Shown piece by piece: positions 1 to 11,428 of a stretch of DNA of 64,000 bases; position 1 is the stretch's first letter, and the number at the start of each line of letters is the position of its first letter. The stretch is from NCBI GenBank assembly GCA_951230915.1, contig OX579641.1, positions 10,478,001-10,542,000 of the forward strand, given 5' to 3'. Below the pieces are notes generated by a model, which searched no databases, was not told the DNA's origin, and saw only the letters and a list, made by a program, of their open reading frames with translations. The stretch is from Antitrichia curtipendula (taxonomy: Eukaryota > Streptophyta > Bryopsida > Hypnales > Leucodontaceae). The position numbers and the translations under genes are program-made.

Positions 1-403
1 CAAATGAGTGGTGTACTTTTTTTTTTTTTACACTGGATGGTGTACTTTTTAACTCACTAGGAAGGGACCGTAGGAAAGGAGTTGTTCACATTTGTCTAAA
101 ATTATTTCAAGGTCTTTGCATTTTTCCACAAGTGCCTATGTATCTCATAGAAGTGGTCCTTTTTCCACACCTCAATGTATTGTAATGACAAATTGAAACA
201 AATAGGATAGACTAATGTAGTTACACAATAAATGGTTTTGATCTCATAGAATAGACATCCTCTTCTAAAAGGAGGGGATTAGTCCTTATAAACATTTAGA
301 AGGAAATTAGTCCTTATAAACATGGTTGGTAAAAATATTAATCAAGGATAAAAACTTATAAAATTTTAAAATCAATGAGTTTAATTAACACTGCATTTCA
401 TCG
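1..403. other. AT-rich intergenic DNA, no gene seen
   Basis: No coding signal or recognisable repeat boundary is visible. There are only short A/T runs. Confidence 0.5.
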
Positions 404-559
404 TTAAGGGTAGTCTACTCTAAAAGCGACCGTGTTCTAAATGTGACCCTAGATGCGACCTCTATCTAGGAAGGATTGGCATGTTGCTTGAAACATCTAC
501 TACTTTCAATGATGAGTTAGGTAGGCTTAAATGTTCGCTTTAAGAATAGACTACCTTAA
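404..559. mobile_element. MITE with TTAAGGGTAGTC ends
   Basis: The left end reads TTAAGGGTAGTCTACTCT. The right end is its near reverse complement, AGAATAGACTACCTTAA. The pairing continues inward (AAAGCGACC against GTTCGCTTT), giving terminal inverted repeats of about 25 bp around a 156-bp element with no coding capacity. It shares the AAGGTA-type terminus with the elements at 1901, 4898 and 5321. Family assignment is not possible by eye. Confidence 0.6.
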
Positions 560-1900
560 TGTAGTGAAAAATTGTTAATGTGTTATAAGCAGAATGACAA
601 TCAATGAGCATTATAACATTGTATAATTGGAGATTGTGCATCCCTTTATGGATTCTTGAGAGGTATTATTCTCTTTTTGATAGTTGGGGAGGAATTTAGT
701 TATGTATTTCTTCAATTATGATTGGTTTTGCAATTAGATCTCATTTTAAACCTCATTTTTACATTTATTTTTTAGAGATGAAAACACATGTCTTCTACAA
801 GTCATAAAATTTTCAGATTTTTATGTGAAAATTTGAAATTCCTTTAGACTTTTTATTAAGAAGAAATGAAATAAATTCCTATCAAATACAAAAAAAAAAT
901 CTTCAAAAAGATCCTGAAAACTTCTCCATAGGTATATACAACATAGAATATCATAGAGTAAAATATTTATCATGTCCTCTTACAAATTAAAAATCAAGAG
1001 GTCGTGGTTATAGGCCCAAAGTTGCGAAAAAAATATTCAATTTTTAGGAATACACCAAGTTTTTAAGTTTGAGTTTGAACTGCACTCCATTAACTTTATT
1101 TCATCATTTTGTCCCTAATTTCATATAAAATCATTTATACGGTTCAAATTCACATCAAGAGCAAGGAACTTGAAATATATATATATATATATATATATTA
1201 TAGGATGATCTATGGATTGAGCATCTTTGTACGTAGAAAAGTAAAAATATACTACAATGAAGAAATATCCACTTTCATTCACTTAAAGTGTATTCAATCA
1301 ACTCTCCTCTAAAAAATTGGATGAAAAATTATTTTTTCTAATATAGACCTTTGTAAAATCATCCAAAGGGCTTAAAATATTTTCTCAAGCATTAAAGGGT
1401 TTAATACAAAGTCTGTTACAAACAATACTTTTACACAAAAGTTTGCATCAAATGCAAATGGCACAATGCACTTGCAATTTGAAAAATGTAGACTGCTAGA
1501 TTACTTACAAGGATGCAATGTAAAGGTAAATGCATCTACACGCATCTAAATGAGCAATTAAGCTTGGTTTCCATTATTATATTGAATTTTTATGTGGAGT
1601 CTTGTTTGTAGTCAAAAGGGGAGTCAATCTAGATTTTCTTTAACTTCATTTTTAAGACATTGTATGAATAAACTTTAAATTTTGAAAGTGTTACAAATAG
1701 TTGTTTCTAAAAATTGATCCTAAACTCTCATGAATTTTGAGGGAACATTTTAGATAAGATTCTATAGGATTGGTTTTAGAAAGGGGTCGGAATTAAGTGC
1801 CATTACCTTATACCTTTTGAATCCCAAACCATTGATATTAGGAGAAGCACGCTGACCGTGGTACGGTGACTCGGAGGCGCTTCAAGAGTAGGTGTTGTTG
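560..1900. other. AT-rich repeat-derived DNA
   Basis: There is no gene. The stretch from about 760 to 1400 resembles 13250-13890: both carry a 'cataaaattttcagattt' string, then 'ataggcccaa' and 'atattcaattttta' in the same order. They are therefore two old copies of one dispersed repeat. An (AT)n tract occupies 1175-1199. Confidence 0.45.
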
Positions 1901-2230
1901 TAAGGTAAAAGACTCAAGAATAGTTTGGGCATTAAGAACCGCCCACCTGTAAAATGTACACAATTTGTACATGCTGTTTTTTCATAGCCTTCGTTGATGT
2001 ACAAACAATGTACATTTCAAGGGTGGACAATTTTAGAGTCCTATGCCAGTTCAACTTCAAAATTTTATAACTAGTTTCAAAAAGCTCCAAAAAATATGAA
2101 ACAACTTAGGTTAGATGCCAAATCCACTTCTCTTTCAAGTTAAATTTACTGAAAAATATTTCAAAAAGTTTTGCCTTCCCAAAATTCAGTTTCAACTCTT
2201 AGGTGGGCAATTTTTGGACCTGTTACCTTA
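1901..2230. mobile_element. MITE, TAAGGTA family (copy A)
   Basis: The element begins TAAGGTAAAAGACTC and ends GGACCTGTTACCTTA. Its interior contains a GTACA-rich segment and then 'ccaaaaaatatgaaac' and 'gttagatgc'. The same strings occur in the same order in the elements at 4898 and 5321. It is about 330 bp, non-coding, and degenerate compared with the 5321 copy. Confidence 0.55.
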
Positions 2231-2258
2231 ATGGCTTGCTTGATGAGATGATTGATAT

Positions 2259-3196
2259 TTAATCCCTAAAGGACCAAACACCATTTTTTGACAACATAGC
2301 AATTTGGGCAGCTCACTATAAACGGAATTTTTTTTTTTAATTTGAAATTTTCACACAAGATGTGTCCGTGGAGTAGCTTTAAGGCCCAACAATTTCCATA
2401 ACTTTTGACTACGTGGTCAAAAAGTTATTGCATGATATGTCATTTTCATTGGTTGGTGGGCAGCCTGGGCAGCTGAAATTTTTTCTTTAAAAATCACTTA
2501 TAAAAATAAATAAAGATTTGACATTGACTCTTTAGATTTATATATACATGAGAAGCTTTGAATCATTACATTTTGATTAATGAGATGAAAGTTATGAGGA
2601 GTCTCAGTTTGAGGGTAGTTATGAAATCTTTACTCTAAAATATACTTTGAAGTCCTTTATTTAACTCAATTTTTAATATTTTGAAAAAAATAAAAACCTT
2701 AGATGTACATTGTTTATTACAACATTACAACCGTTGGGATTGACATTTTTCAATTCCATAACTAAATTCTTAACAATTTAGTGTTTTGAACATTCTCTAC
2801 CTCTTTCTACTTACTATTTGTTTCTTATATGTTTTACAATTTCAAATGATCTGAAATTTTTCAAGAATGTAACTAACTTGCCTTGAAGGATTAATCCAAA
2901 GAGTAACCACCATTTTGGACATTTTTTTCATACCAATGTGACCTTGTGAAGTGCAGCTGCCCAGATTTTTGCAGGAAAAAAAAAAGGATTTTTGTCAATT
3001 CGAACACTATTATCTTGCAATCTACATGGTGGAAATTTCTGAAATTTTTTCCACGACTTCTCATACTAGTGTACTACAAGATCCTATGGTTACAATTTTC
3101 CAAAATCGTCTTTTAATAAAATTTGGTACTTGTCTTAGAAAAAGCAGTTTTGGAGCGATTTTGGTGAAAACATAGTCTCTGACCTTTAGGGGTTAA
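2259..3196 (+). mobile_element. TTAA-flanked inverted-repeat element, 930-bp type (copy 1)
   Basis: The left end is TTAA followed by TCCCTAAAGGACC. The right end is GACCTTTAGGGG followed by TTAA. Ends beginning with CCC and a palindromic TTAA flank are hallmarks of the piggyBac superfamily. No transposase frame is present, so this copy is non-autonomous. The interior is closely related along its length to the element at 27746-28676, which is almost the same length (930 and 931 bp). Interior landmarks include 'tttttgacaacatagc', 'cattttgattaatgag', 'ttgtttattacaacatt' and 'gtgcagctgccc'. The superfamily call is an inference from the ends only. Confidence 0.65.
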
Positions 3197-3646
3197 GGTA
3201 GAGCCACCCATTCGTGATCAATGATCCATTCCCAACCTATAGGCGCAATTATTTCCAATCACTTTTTCTGAAGCTTGGAATGTTTTTTTTGGAACTAGTC
3301 AAGGTTGGAACTAATAAGTTCATGACACATGTTCCAAAATAGTGAGAAAGAAAGTAGGAAATAATGAGTAAAAAATTAGTTCTTGAATGATCGGAATTGG
3401 AAGAGTCTAGACATTGGCTATGGGTCCAGCGCACTTTTTGCCTCCCAAAATTCATAGCAATTTCAATTCAAGCAATAAAATTTTCAATTTTTTTTGCAAT
3501 CCCTGTCATTTCTATCAATGCACCTCTAAAAATATTTGTTTTGTCTATCACTACTCTAGATCATATCTGTAGTTGCTTATTCGATTGGTTATGGGTGGTT
3601 CTAGATGAACCTTAGGTCTCCTAGATGAACTCTCTTGAGGCCTTGT

Positions 3647-3920
3647 AAGATGGGTACACCCAAAATCGCCACTTTTTGCTACTAAGCCTAGTTACTATTA
3701 TTAGACTAGCCAAATTTTCATATGCTCTTGTTGGCAAGTGAAAGGAGGTTCCAACGCACCAGATAATGTGGCATTTGGACACCATATGCAAAAGTTATTA
3801 AGGAACAAAGTTTGGTTCTAAAATGGTTTCTGCAACATAGGTACATAACTGATTTTGGAAATGTACACAGAGTAAAGATGGCGGTTTAAAATCAGTGGCA
3901 CATTTGGGTGTACCTACCTT
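3647..3920. mobile_element. MITE with AAGGTAGGTACACCC ends (copy 1)
   Basis: This 274-bp element starts AAGATGGGTACACCC and ends GGGTGTACCTACCTT. It is collinear with the element at 29817-30100, sharing 'cgccactttttgctactaagc'-like sequence, 'cctagttactattatta', 'ggaggttccaac' and 'gatggcggttta'. The left terminus carries two changes from the second copy, and the target-site duplication is no longer recognisable. Confidence 0.7.
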
Positions 3921-4361
3921 ATTGGGTTCATGTTCCAGACTCCTTTAGCTTTTTTTGCAGCATGGCGGGTATTTCCCCACCCTGCATGCTGGCGCCCTCA
4001 GCTCCTTTTTCTTCTTTGCTCTCATTTTCCGGTTATCTCTCTTGCGGTCGGGGCCTCGTATTTTTTTGTTTCCTTGCCGTAAAGGTAGCCCTTTATTTGT
4101 TTTAACAGAAAAAACACAGAAAACCACTGGTATTCTTCTGCCGTACGTGCTCCTAAGTCCCCAGACATACCTACATAGAGTTACAGCTTTGCCCTGCCTT
4201 TGGTTCTCTCTTGGCATCAAGGTAACCACATTTCAGATTGTCCCCCGTGTAAGTTAATGTCTGCTTGTACAGGACTGTGCATTTGGATGGAAAAAAGGAA
4301 CAATGAAGCAGAGCAGAGCGCCCAAAATTGTTTACCCCAAACCCAACACGACCAGAATGAA
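3921..4361. other. GC-richer non-coding segment
   Basis: The base composition is more mixed than in the neighbours. Frames open on both strands, but none gives a recognisable protein, so I read no gene here. Confidence 0.35.
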
Positions 4362-4491
4362 GCCTTTAGAGCAGACCCACAGCAACACGCTCAAGCAAAT
4401 CAATGGAGGATATTCAACTATTGTAGAAGATCAATGGTACAAAACCTTTAGAGGTCACTTGCGGCGTGTTGCTGTGGGGCTGCTCTTAGGC
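4362..4491. repeat. Foldback repeat with 34-nt arms
   Basis: The left arm (4362-4395) includes AGAGCAGACCCACAGCAACA. The right arm (4458-4491) includes GTTGCTGTGGGGCTGCTCT, the reverse complement with one change in the core. The arms are separated by about 62 nt. The structure would fold into a long stem. It may be a small MITE or a transcribed hairpin, and nothing else identifies it. Confidence 0.6.
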
Positions 4492-4518
4492 CTGCTTTTT
4501 GTTCACAAAAAACAAACT

Positions 4519-4820
4519 AAGGTACAGACACCTCAAAGTGTCACTTCTTCTATGGTGTGCATTTGCTATTCTTTGATTGGTTAATCTTTTATATATATTT
4601 TTTTGTTTTGTTGGCAAATGAATGGAGGTTCAAATGCACCAAAGAATGCAACATTTAGATATATCGTATGCAAAAGTTACGAAGGATCAAAGTTTTTTTA
4701 GGTAGAAATTCTAAAATAGTCTCTTTAGCAATGGCTTCACATAGATGTACAAGATGTGCACAAAGTGAGGATCTCTTGAAGTGGCGCTTCTAGACACAAT
4801 GTGATTTGGGGTACATTCAC
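4519..4820. mobile_element. Degenerate third copy of the AAGGTAGGTACACCC MITE
   Basis: The inner part follows the copies at 3647 and 29817: 'ttgttggcaaatgaatggagg', 'gtatgcaaaagtta' and 'aaggatcaaag', then a GTACA-rich part. The ends (AAGGTACAGACACC at the left, near GGGGTACAT at the right) are eroded, so the borders are approximate. Confidence 0.4.
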
Positions 4821-4897
4821 GAGGAGGTGAAATGCAAGAGCTAAGAACTCATGTTGTGGATTTTATATGAAGTTCGTTTTGCAGTCCAAGGACCTCA

Positions 4898-5313
4898 TAA
4901 GGTAGGAGGCTCTAAAAGTGAGCGGGCATTTAGAACTGCCTATATAGACTCGCCTGAAATGGACGTAAGGTGGTCTTTAAATGGACCTTTTGTAGTCATT
5001 GAATGGATTGGTCAAAAAAAGATTATTTATTGCAAGAGCCAATCATTCTCTTTGTTTTCCCCATTTTTCTCTAGAAATTGCATGTGAACGGTTTATGGAA
5101 GACCTAGGGTCATAAATAGGGACCTATGACCCATCACATTTGAAAATTCATAAGTAATTCAAAAATGTTTCAAATAATACGAAACAACTTGCGTTACAAT
5201 CAAAATCCATTTTTCTTTGTCTGAAAAATGAGCTAAAAATTATCCTATCCAAGAAACCACATGAAAAAGGCAGACCAGCCCTTAGATGCTCGCTTTCAGA
5301 GCCTCTTACCTTA
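4898..5313. mobile_element. MITE, TAAGGTAGGAGGCTC family (copy B)
   Basis: The left end TAAGGTAGGAGGCTCTAAAA and the right end TTTCAGAGCCTCTTACCTTA pair as inverted repeats over about 30 bp. The interior shares 'aatacgaaacaactt' and 'aaattcataa' with the 5321 element. It is 416 bp with no coding capacity. It lies only 7 bp from the next copy, so two related elements sit almost back to back. Confidence 0.65.
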
Positions 5314-5320
5314 GTCATAG

Positions 5321-5628
5321 TTAAGGTAGGAGGCTCATAAACCGACCGGACTGTAAAACCGATCATGGCCCAGAGGTACATCTTACTTTCTTCCATGTAC
5401 CAAAAGTGTACATTTCAAGGGGTGGTCGCTTTTAGTGACCACTGCATTTCAACTTCAAAAATTCATAACTAATTCCATGAAGGTCCAAAAAATATGAAAC
5501 GACTTGGGTTAGATGCGAATTCCATTTTCCTTCCTACTAAAATTTACTGAAAATTGTTTCAAGCAGTTTAGCTTCCCCCAAATGGCAAACAGCTCTTAAA
5601 TGGTCGGTTTATGAGACTCCTACCTTAC
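5321..5628. mobile_element. MITE, TAAGGTAGGAGGCTC family (copy C, best preserved)
   Basis: The left end continues from TTAAGGTAGGAGGCTCATAA into ACCGACC. The right end runs GGTCGGTTTATGAGACTCC then TACCTTAC. About 25 of 27 positions are complementary, the longest terminal repeat seen in this cluster. The element is 308 bp and non-coding. It appears to be the youngest member in the window. Confidence 0.75.
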
Positions 5629-5639
5629 CCTTATTTTTC

Positions 5640-6372
5640 AAGTAGTAACTTCCTCCCTAAGATAGACTGTGCGTGAGTATGGAATTCAAAGGTACGCAAG
5701 TAATGGTCCCTCTATCTTAGAGTGTGGGTACTACGATACTTCCGTAATCTTCCCCTCAAGTACTAAAGGGGAGAGCTCAACAAACCTCGAACTGATAATC
5801 ACTGCCGTGGTGGTGAGGGCCATTTTCAATTGGTTCCACCCACAAAGTGCGCAGCGGGAGGAATACGACAATACACGCGAGCACAATCAGGAATGGGACA
5901 ATGAACTATCGAGCCAAGGTACGATGAAAAAACTTTTTCTAAGGATGAATCCGTCCAGGGGCGTCATCTTCCATACACCTCCTTTGACCAAAGGGTGTGG
6001 GATAGGTTGAAAAGTTTAGGACATGCCTTTGGGGGGATTTTGGGGGCTTCAGTTGTTTGCACTTGCACTTTCTTTAGTTTAGTTTACTTTGCAATATTTT
6101 CAGAATCCAAATGGGGCATGCAAGGATCGAAACTACCTTGCGGATCTGCTCCATGAGTGCAATTTTTGTTCTGTCGGGGTTTGTCTGCGGTAGGAGGACC
6201 TCCTTCGTTTCCCAGCCTCAATTTCATGTACTACAAAGTGCGCCGAAATCTTCCCATGCACGCTTTTTCACGACCCCAAATCCAAAACATATATATGGAC
6301 GATTCATATCCTTGTTTGTGGGTCATGTTTAGACACCTTGCAAGGGCCGTTGAGAAGCTAGGGTATACTTAG
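5640..6372 (+). pseudogene. Decayed coding stretch of unknown origin
   Basis: This 730-bp segment is clearly richer in G+C than its surroundings and keeps long frames on the plus strand that overlap in different phases. One frame runs about 113 codons from 5669. A second, up to about 6153, contains FDQRVWDRLKSLGHAFG, then a hydrophobic run (ILGASVVCTCTFFSLVYFAI) that looks like a membrane segment. A third (6157-6372) contains YYKVRRNLPMHAF. Phase changes between the frames suggest an ancient coding region with frameshifts. I do not recognise the family. It may come from a retroelement or a virus-like insertion, or it could be chance. Confidence 0.3.
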
Positions 6373-8896
6373 ATATCAACTCAAGATTGTTGTTTGTTTA
6401 TATATTAGTATATTTTATATTGTTGCCACAACCATTGGTATGTCATTTGTGATTGTTATAGAAGTAATGGCTCATCCCTTGTTAAAAAAAATTGTATACC
6501 TAATTTTTAGTTCTTCAAATAGAGCAAATTATTTGTAGCATCAACATTTAATAACACGTGTCTTTTCAATTTTTTCATTATGTTGAAGAATAGTCTTATA
6601 TATATACTAAACAGAGGGCATACCTCCGTGCTCAAGGCTTTCCAACAATACCAAGCATGTCCCAATTGGTCATGAAGCCATAGAATTTCAATTGCCAGCA
6701 CAAACAAACAAAACAAACAAAATAAAGTAAAAGTAAAAATATCGGCACAATTTTGAGGTAGTCTTTATGTTCTCTAGCTCATTGACCCTATGGACCTAAT
6801 AGCTTGACCGCTCTTTGCAACTAGATTTCTAACAATTTCTTAATTTGTCAAGCCTATACACTTCAAAATTCTATATTTTTTACCTTGTCAATTGAAACAA
6901 CAAAAAATTGACTTTGTGCACACCTCATTTTTGAAAGGCTTTCTAGCATTACTAAGGGCTCCTTCATCACCTTGGTAGGTGCCAAGGTCCCAACACTGAT
7001 GATAAAAAAAAAAAATTTAATTTAAAATATAATACACTTGCTTTAATATACAAAGAAATGAGTGTAGCTTGTATTGTTGCCACAACCATTAGTACATTGT
7101 TTTAAATTATTGTAACAATATTGGCTTTTTATATCCATTTTTAATTCTTTAAAGATAATAAAATATTTGTAGCATTGACATTTAATACCATGCACACTAG
7201 CAGTTTGGGTATTATATTTAAAATTTTAAAGTTTTTTGGCATATAAAAATAGGATGTACACACTTCATTACTCTAACAACACCTTTGAATAAACTAGATT
7301 TCCACATGTGTAGAGTATATGCTAGAAATGTTTTTTTCCATCCCTACTATTCTTTTCATTGGAAAAACATAATGTTTGCTCCCTTTTTCAATTAGACTAC
7401 ATTTCCTAAATAAAATTTAAAATACTTCTCACATTGAAATTTAAAAAATTAGAAAATGAGACAAATATTTCAACTTGTTGCTCTATAAGATCTTAGTTTA
7501 CAAAATATTGGGATTTGTTTCACCTATCAAGAATTTGCCATTGAAAATGTAAAGAGGACACATTGTGTGCTCTTGGTCCTTGAGGGATCAAGGAGTATTT
7601 CTCAATCTTTCAATACATAAACATTAGGCCATAATTTTATCAAAGGATTAAAATTTGATCATATTCAACACCATATAGTTTGTAATACATTTTCAAAAAG
7701 TTGTGTCAGATAACTACACCTTCAATCGCACGCTTTATAAAAATCACACACTCTAGATTCTTGCCTACAATGTACTTCCACTATTGATTAGAGTATATGG
7801 CCGATTTTATAATCACCTCTTTTCAACACTTTGAAAATTTGTAATTTATTCATAGGGGTTCCAACAATGCATTCTAAAGAATCTAGAAACCCCTTTTGAC
7901 TACCTACATGATCCCTACAAAAACTTTTCAATATAAGAACATGAACCACTCATGCTGAATTCCTTATTTGTGTTCCTTATTTGTGTGATTTAAGGTGCAG
8001 TTACCTTAGGTTATGTCAACTTTTAATAATACAACCTACCATCATCTAATTTATAAGTCTTATGAAGGCCGTGCCAACCATGTATTTTTTTGTGTTCTTT
8101 TTTCTCAAAAGCTTTTTAAGTTACAGAGGAACCAAAGTGGGTGGAGTGAGCTTCACCCTGGGCTGATTTGATCCAGATTTGCCGCAGTTAGCATTGGCTG
8201 GCTTGCGCGAGTGCGTCTGCCGCTGCGGGGCCCACCCACCCAACATGAGACAAAGAGGAGGCGGGAGGATCCGCCAATATCAACTTGCACCAAAAGACGT
8301 GACCCCCAAAATATCTCCCATTCAAGCTTCCCCTTGCCTTTGCTTTTTTTCCCCATGGCTGGTAAGGTACACTTCTCCCCACTGCCATATGTTGTCGTTT
8401 CTAACATGCTCTTGCGCTCTCGTTTTCACACAATAGATCCCCCCTTTTTTTTAAACATAAGTCATTGCCTAGGAATGATAAAAAAAATAAAAAAAATAAT
8501 GATAATATTATTACTACAGTTGATGTTTTCCAATCTCCCCTTCAGTGGAGTTCTTGGTGTCCAGGCAGTCGTCCTGAGCTAAGCTCCACTTAACTTAATT
8601 ACTCAAAAGGGGGAAATGGAACTGTAGCCATTCAGGGGTTTTCAACCGCCATTCAATTGCAGGGGAAGGTACGGTACGGTTTACAATTACAATATTAAGT
8701 TTTACTAGCAAACAGGAGGGAAGGAAATGCACCTTGCTTAGACATTTTGGGACAGGAAAATAATTATAATTTTGTGGGTTGCAACCAAGAAATAACTTAT
8801 AAACAGGGTACTTGGTTGAAATGATGACCACCTATGTGTAGAAGCGACTACACAAGCTAGTCAAATAGTATGCCCTGCAATAATAACGGTAACTTG
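6373..8896. other. AT-rich repeat DNA with a small GC-rich patch
   Basis: Two related stretches begin at 6419 and 7073 with 'ttgttgccacaaccatt' and continue to 'atttgtagcat' and 'acatttaataac'. This implies an old direct duplication with a period of about 650 bp. A GC-richer patch at 8110-8440 has overlapping frames on both strands but no recognisable protein. No gene is supported. Confidence 0.4.
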
Positions 8897-9015
8897 TACT
8901 CCCTCCCATCCCAAAATGATCTTCCGGTTCCCCTTTTATTTATTTTTGTCCCAAAATCAAATCTCCCGGTTTTCCTTTATTTTTTGGGTCCCAAAATGAT
9001 CTCTTGGTTTGCACG
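8897..9015. repeat. Stowaway-like terminus amplified as a 40-bp triplet
   Basis: TA followed by CTCCCTCCCATCCCAAAATG matches the end of a plant Stowaway MITE (Tc1/mariner superfamily). The inner motif CCCAAAATGATCT starts at 8910, with related copies at exactly 8950 and 8990. I see no matching right end, so this is a truncated or rearranged element whose terminus was tandemly repeated. Confidence 0.5.
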
Positions 9016-11240
9016 TTGTGATGTGGGAGGAAGAGGGATGGTGGTAGTTCCAAGAGCAAAGGCAATGGAAACAACGGAAGGGGTCAACCAATATTGTGTG
9101 TATGTAAACAATCGAGGTTTTCCACTATGTGTGTACATAACATAAACGTCATTCAAGGAGTGGAGTTGTTCTTGTCTTTTGCCCAATTGAAGGAGACAAA
9201 AAATCTAGGTCTTTCTAGAAGGCGCCACACATGGTCTTGGGCCGATACTAACCCATAAAGTCCCAGTTGGCCCCTTGGGGGACAAAATGGATTTCGGGCA
9301 CGTTCCTGTGATATCAATATTTGTTGTAATTTTATGAATTATTTTTGTGTAGATAGAAAAATACATTAGCTTCTCCAAAATATAAATTTTATTTGAATTG
9401 GAGTATGGGAGCAAAAGTTACGGCACAAGAAGTCATTTTTTTTTGTTCAATGGGTAGAAAAAACTTCAAAAAAATTTAAAAGTAAAAAACAAACAAATAA
9501 AAAATTGTCCATATTATACTTTTATGTACATGGGAAGCTTCTATTCATTCCATTTGGATTTGTTATGTAAAAGGTATGGACAATCTTGTTTCTGGGTAAT
9601 CAAAGCATCCTCTTGAAAAAATAACTTGTAGGATATTTGAAATACATAGACTAATAAATTTCATCTTTAGTTATGAGCTTAGAGGGGTGAATTTATTGGT
9701 GAATGAATTAAATTCATTATAGGGGCTATATTAATTATATTTAATTATGGTTAATGTGCCTAGAGATAGGTGGATATTTACAAATGGAGGATTTGTGTAT
9801 TGGAATTAGATAGCTCCTCTTAATCTCCAAGAATCCATAGGAGGAAGGCAAATGTAGATGTTGAATTCTTTTTGGCAAAATAAATTATGGCATGAGAATC
9901 TAGACATCATATCTAAAATATAAACATCATATTTTGATTTTTGCAAGTTTTCATTTACTTCCCTTCCCTATATAAACTCATTCACAACCTTGCACAATGA
10001 TCATGAAGCAATGAGTGACCACACTAGGTATATCATTGAAGAAAAGACAATTTATTTTTTCAACATACTTGGATGAACTTCATCCATGTTTTTGTAGTTG
10101 TGACAATAAAATCTTAAAAACAGTCATAATGCACTTAGTGAATGCCAATTTTCTTAAGGGTTAAATAACAAGTACATGAAAATTTGTTAGAATGGAGATA
10201 TTCCATACACCATTTTCAAAGTACACAATCTAAAACATAAAAGTGACATCTAGGATAGATAGAGATTTCAAACCACGTGGTTGAAATGGTAAAAGTGCCA
10301 AAGTTTGCGGAATGGTGCTATACTTACAAAATTTCTCATAAGTGCACTAGAATTAGACAACTCCCAAATGATGATACATGCATTAGACAATGTCATTGAG
10401 CTAGAAATCCTAGGTTATCTTAAGAATTGATAATCTTTTTATATAAAGACAAAGTTTGGACGTGAAAAAATAGATTTTAAAGATTTATCTCTCCTCTATG
10501 GTCAAATTGTTTGAACTCCTTGTAATAGTCTCAATTTGTTAATTAGTAAATTTTATATATTTTTGTTTGGAGCAACTTAAAGTTTGAAGATTGAGTTGTA
10601 GTTGTGGATCGTGGGAGGTTTGCTACATCTCTACTATCAATAATTAGTAGTAATACATGCACATATTACAATACTATAGTTTAAATATTAGTCACCAAAC
10701 TGTTGTTTCAACATTAAATATTGGAGTTCGAAGAACACTATAATACACACAAAAAATTGCTAATTGAATTATAAACAAATATGCTCATAAAATATAACCA
10801 TTAAGAAATATATTTGTTCGTTAATGAATTACTAAATCTCTATAATTGTAGAATAACTTTAATTTGTTTTCATTTGTTTTAGGTCATACTTTCAACAGCT
10901 AAACATACGTTTATTAAATGTATATATTGTACTTATCTATCAAGTCACGTCTTAAGCTCCAAAATATTAAAAAAAATCTATCACTTTCTAAAAGGTCTTA
11001 AAAGATTTTATAAGCTCTATTTCTAAAATCCATTTCTAATACCAACACCTTGAATGAACTTACATATTTGTATAAACATAAGAAAAATGCCTAAGAAAAA
11101 TGCCAAGTAGTTCAAAATCCATAAAATATCAATTCTTCAAATTTGTTGAAATTTACATCAAAATGGAAATATTTTGAGCATTATGCATATAAATGATTTG
11201 TGTGGGCAATTTTTTATTTATTTTTAATATCCCAAATAAT
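9016..11240. other. AT-rich intergenic DNA with a TTAA-family fragment
   Basis: The segment from about 9275 to 9620 shares order and motifs with parts of the element at 33932-34804 ('gcaaaagtta', 'acatggaagct', 'caatcttg...gcaatca'-like strings). It is probably an old fragment of the TTAA-flanked group. I see no gene or structured element in the rest. Confidence 0.4.
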
Positions 11241-11428
11241 TATATATATCTATATCTATATCTATATCTATATATATCTATATATCTATATATATCTATA
11301 TAGATATATATCTATATAGATATATATCTATATATCTATATATCTATATATCTATATATCTATATATCTATATATCTATATATCTATATATCTATATATC
11401 TATATATCTATATATATAGATATATATT
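11241..11428. repeat. TATATCTA microsatellite
   Basis: About 190 bp consist almost only of TATC/TATA units, mostly TATATATC and TATCTA. The strand changes character near 11300-11325, where TAGATA units appear, so parts are self-complementary. Confidence 0.9.
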
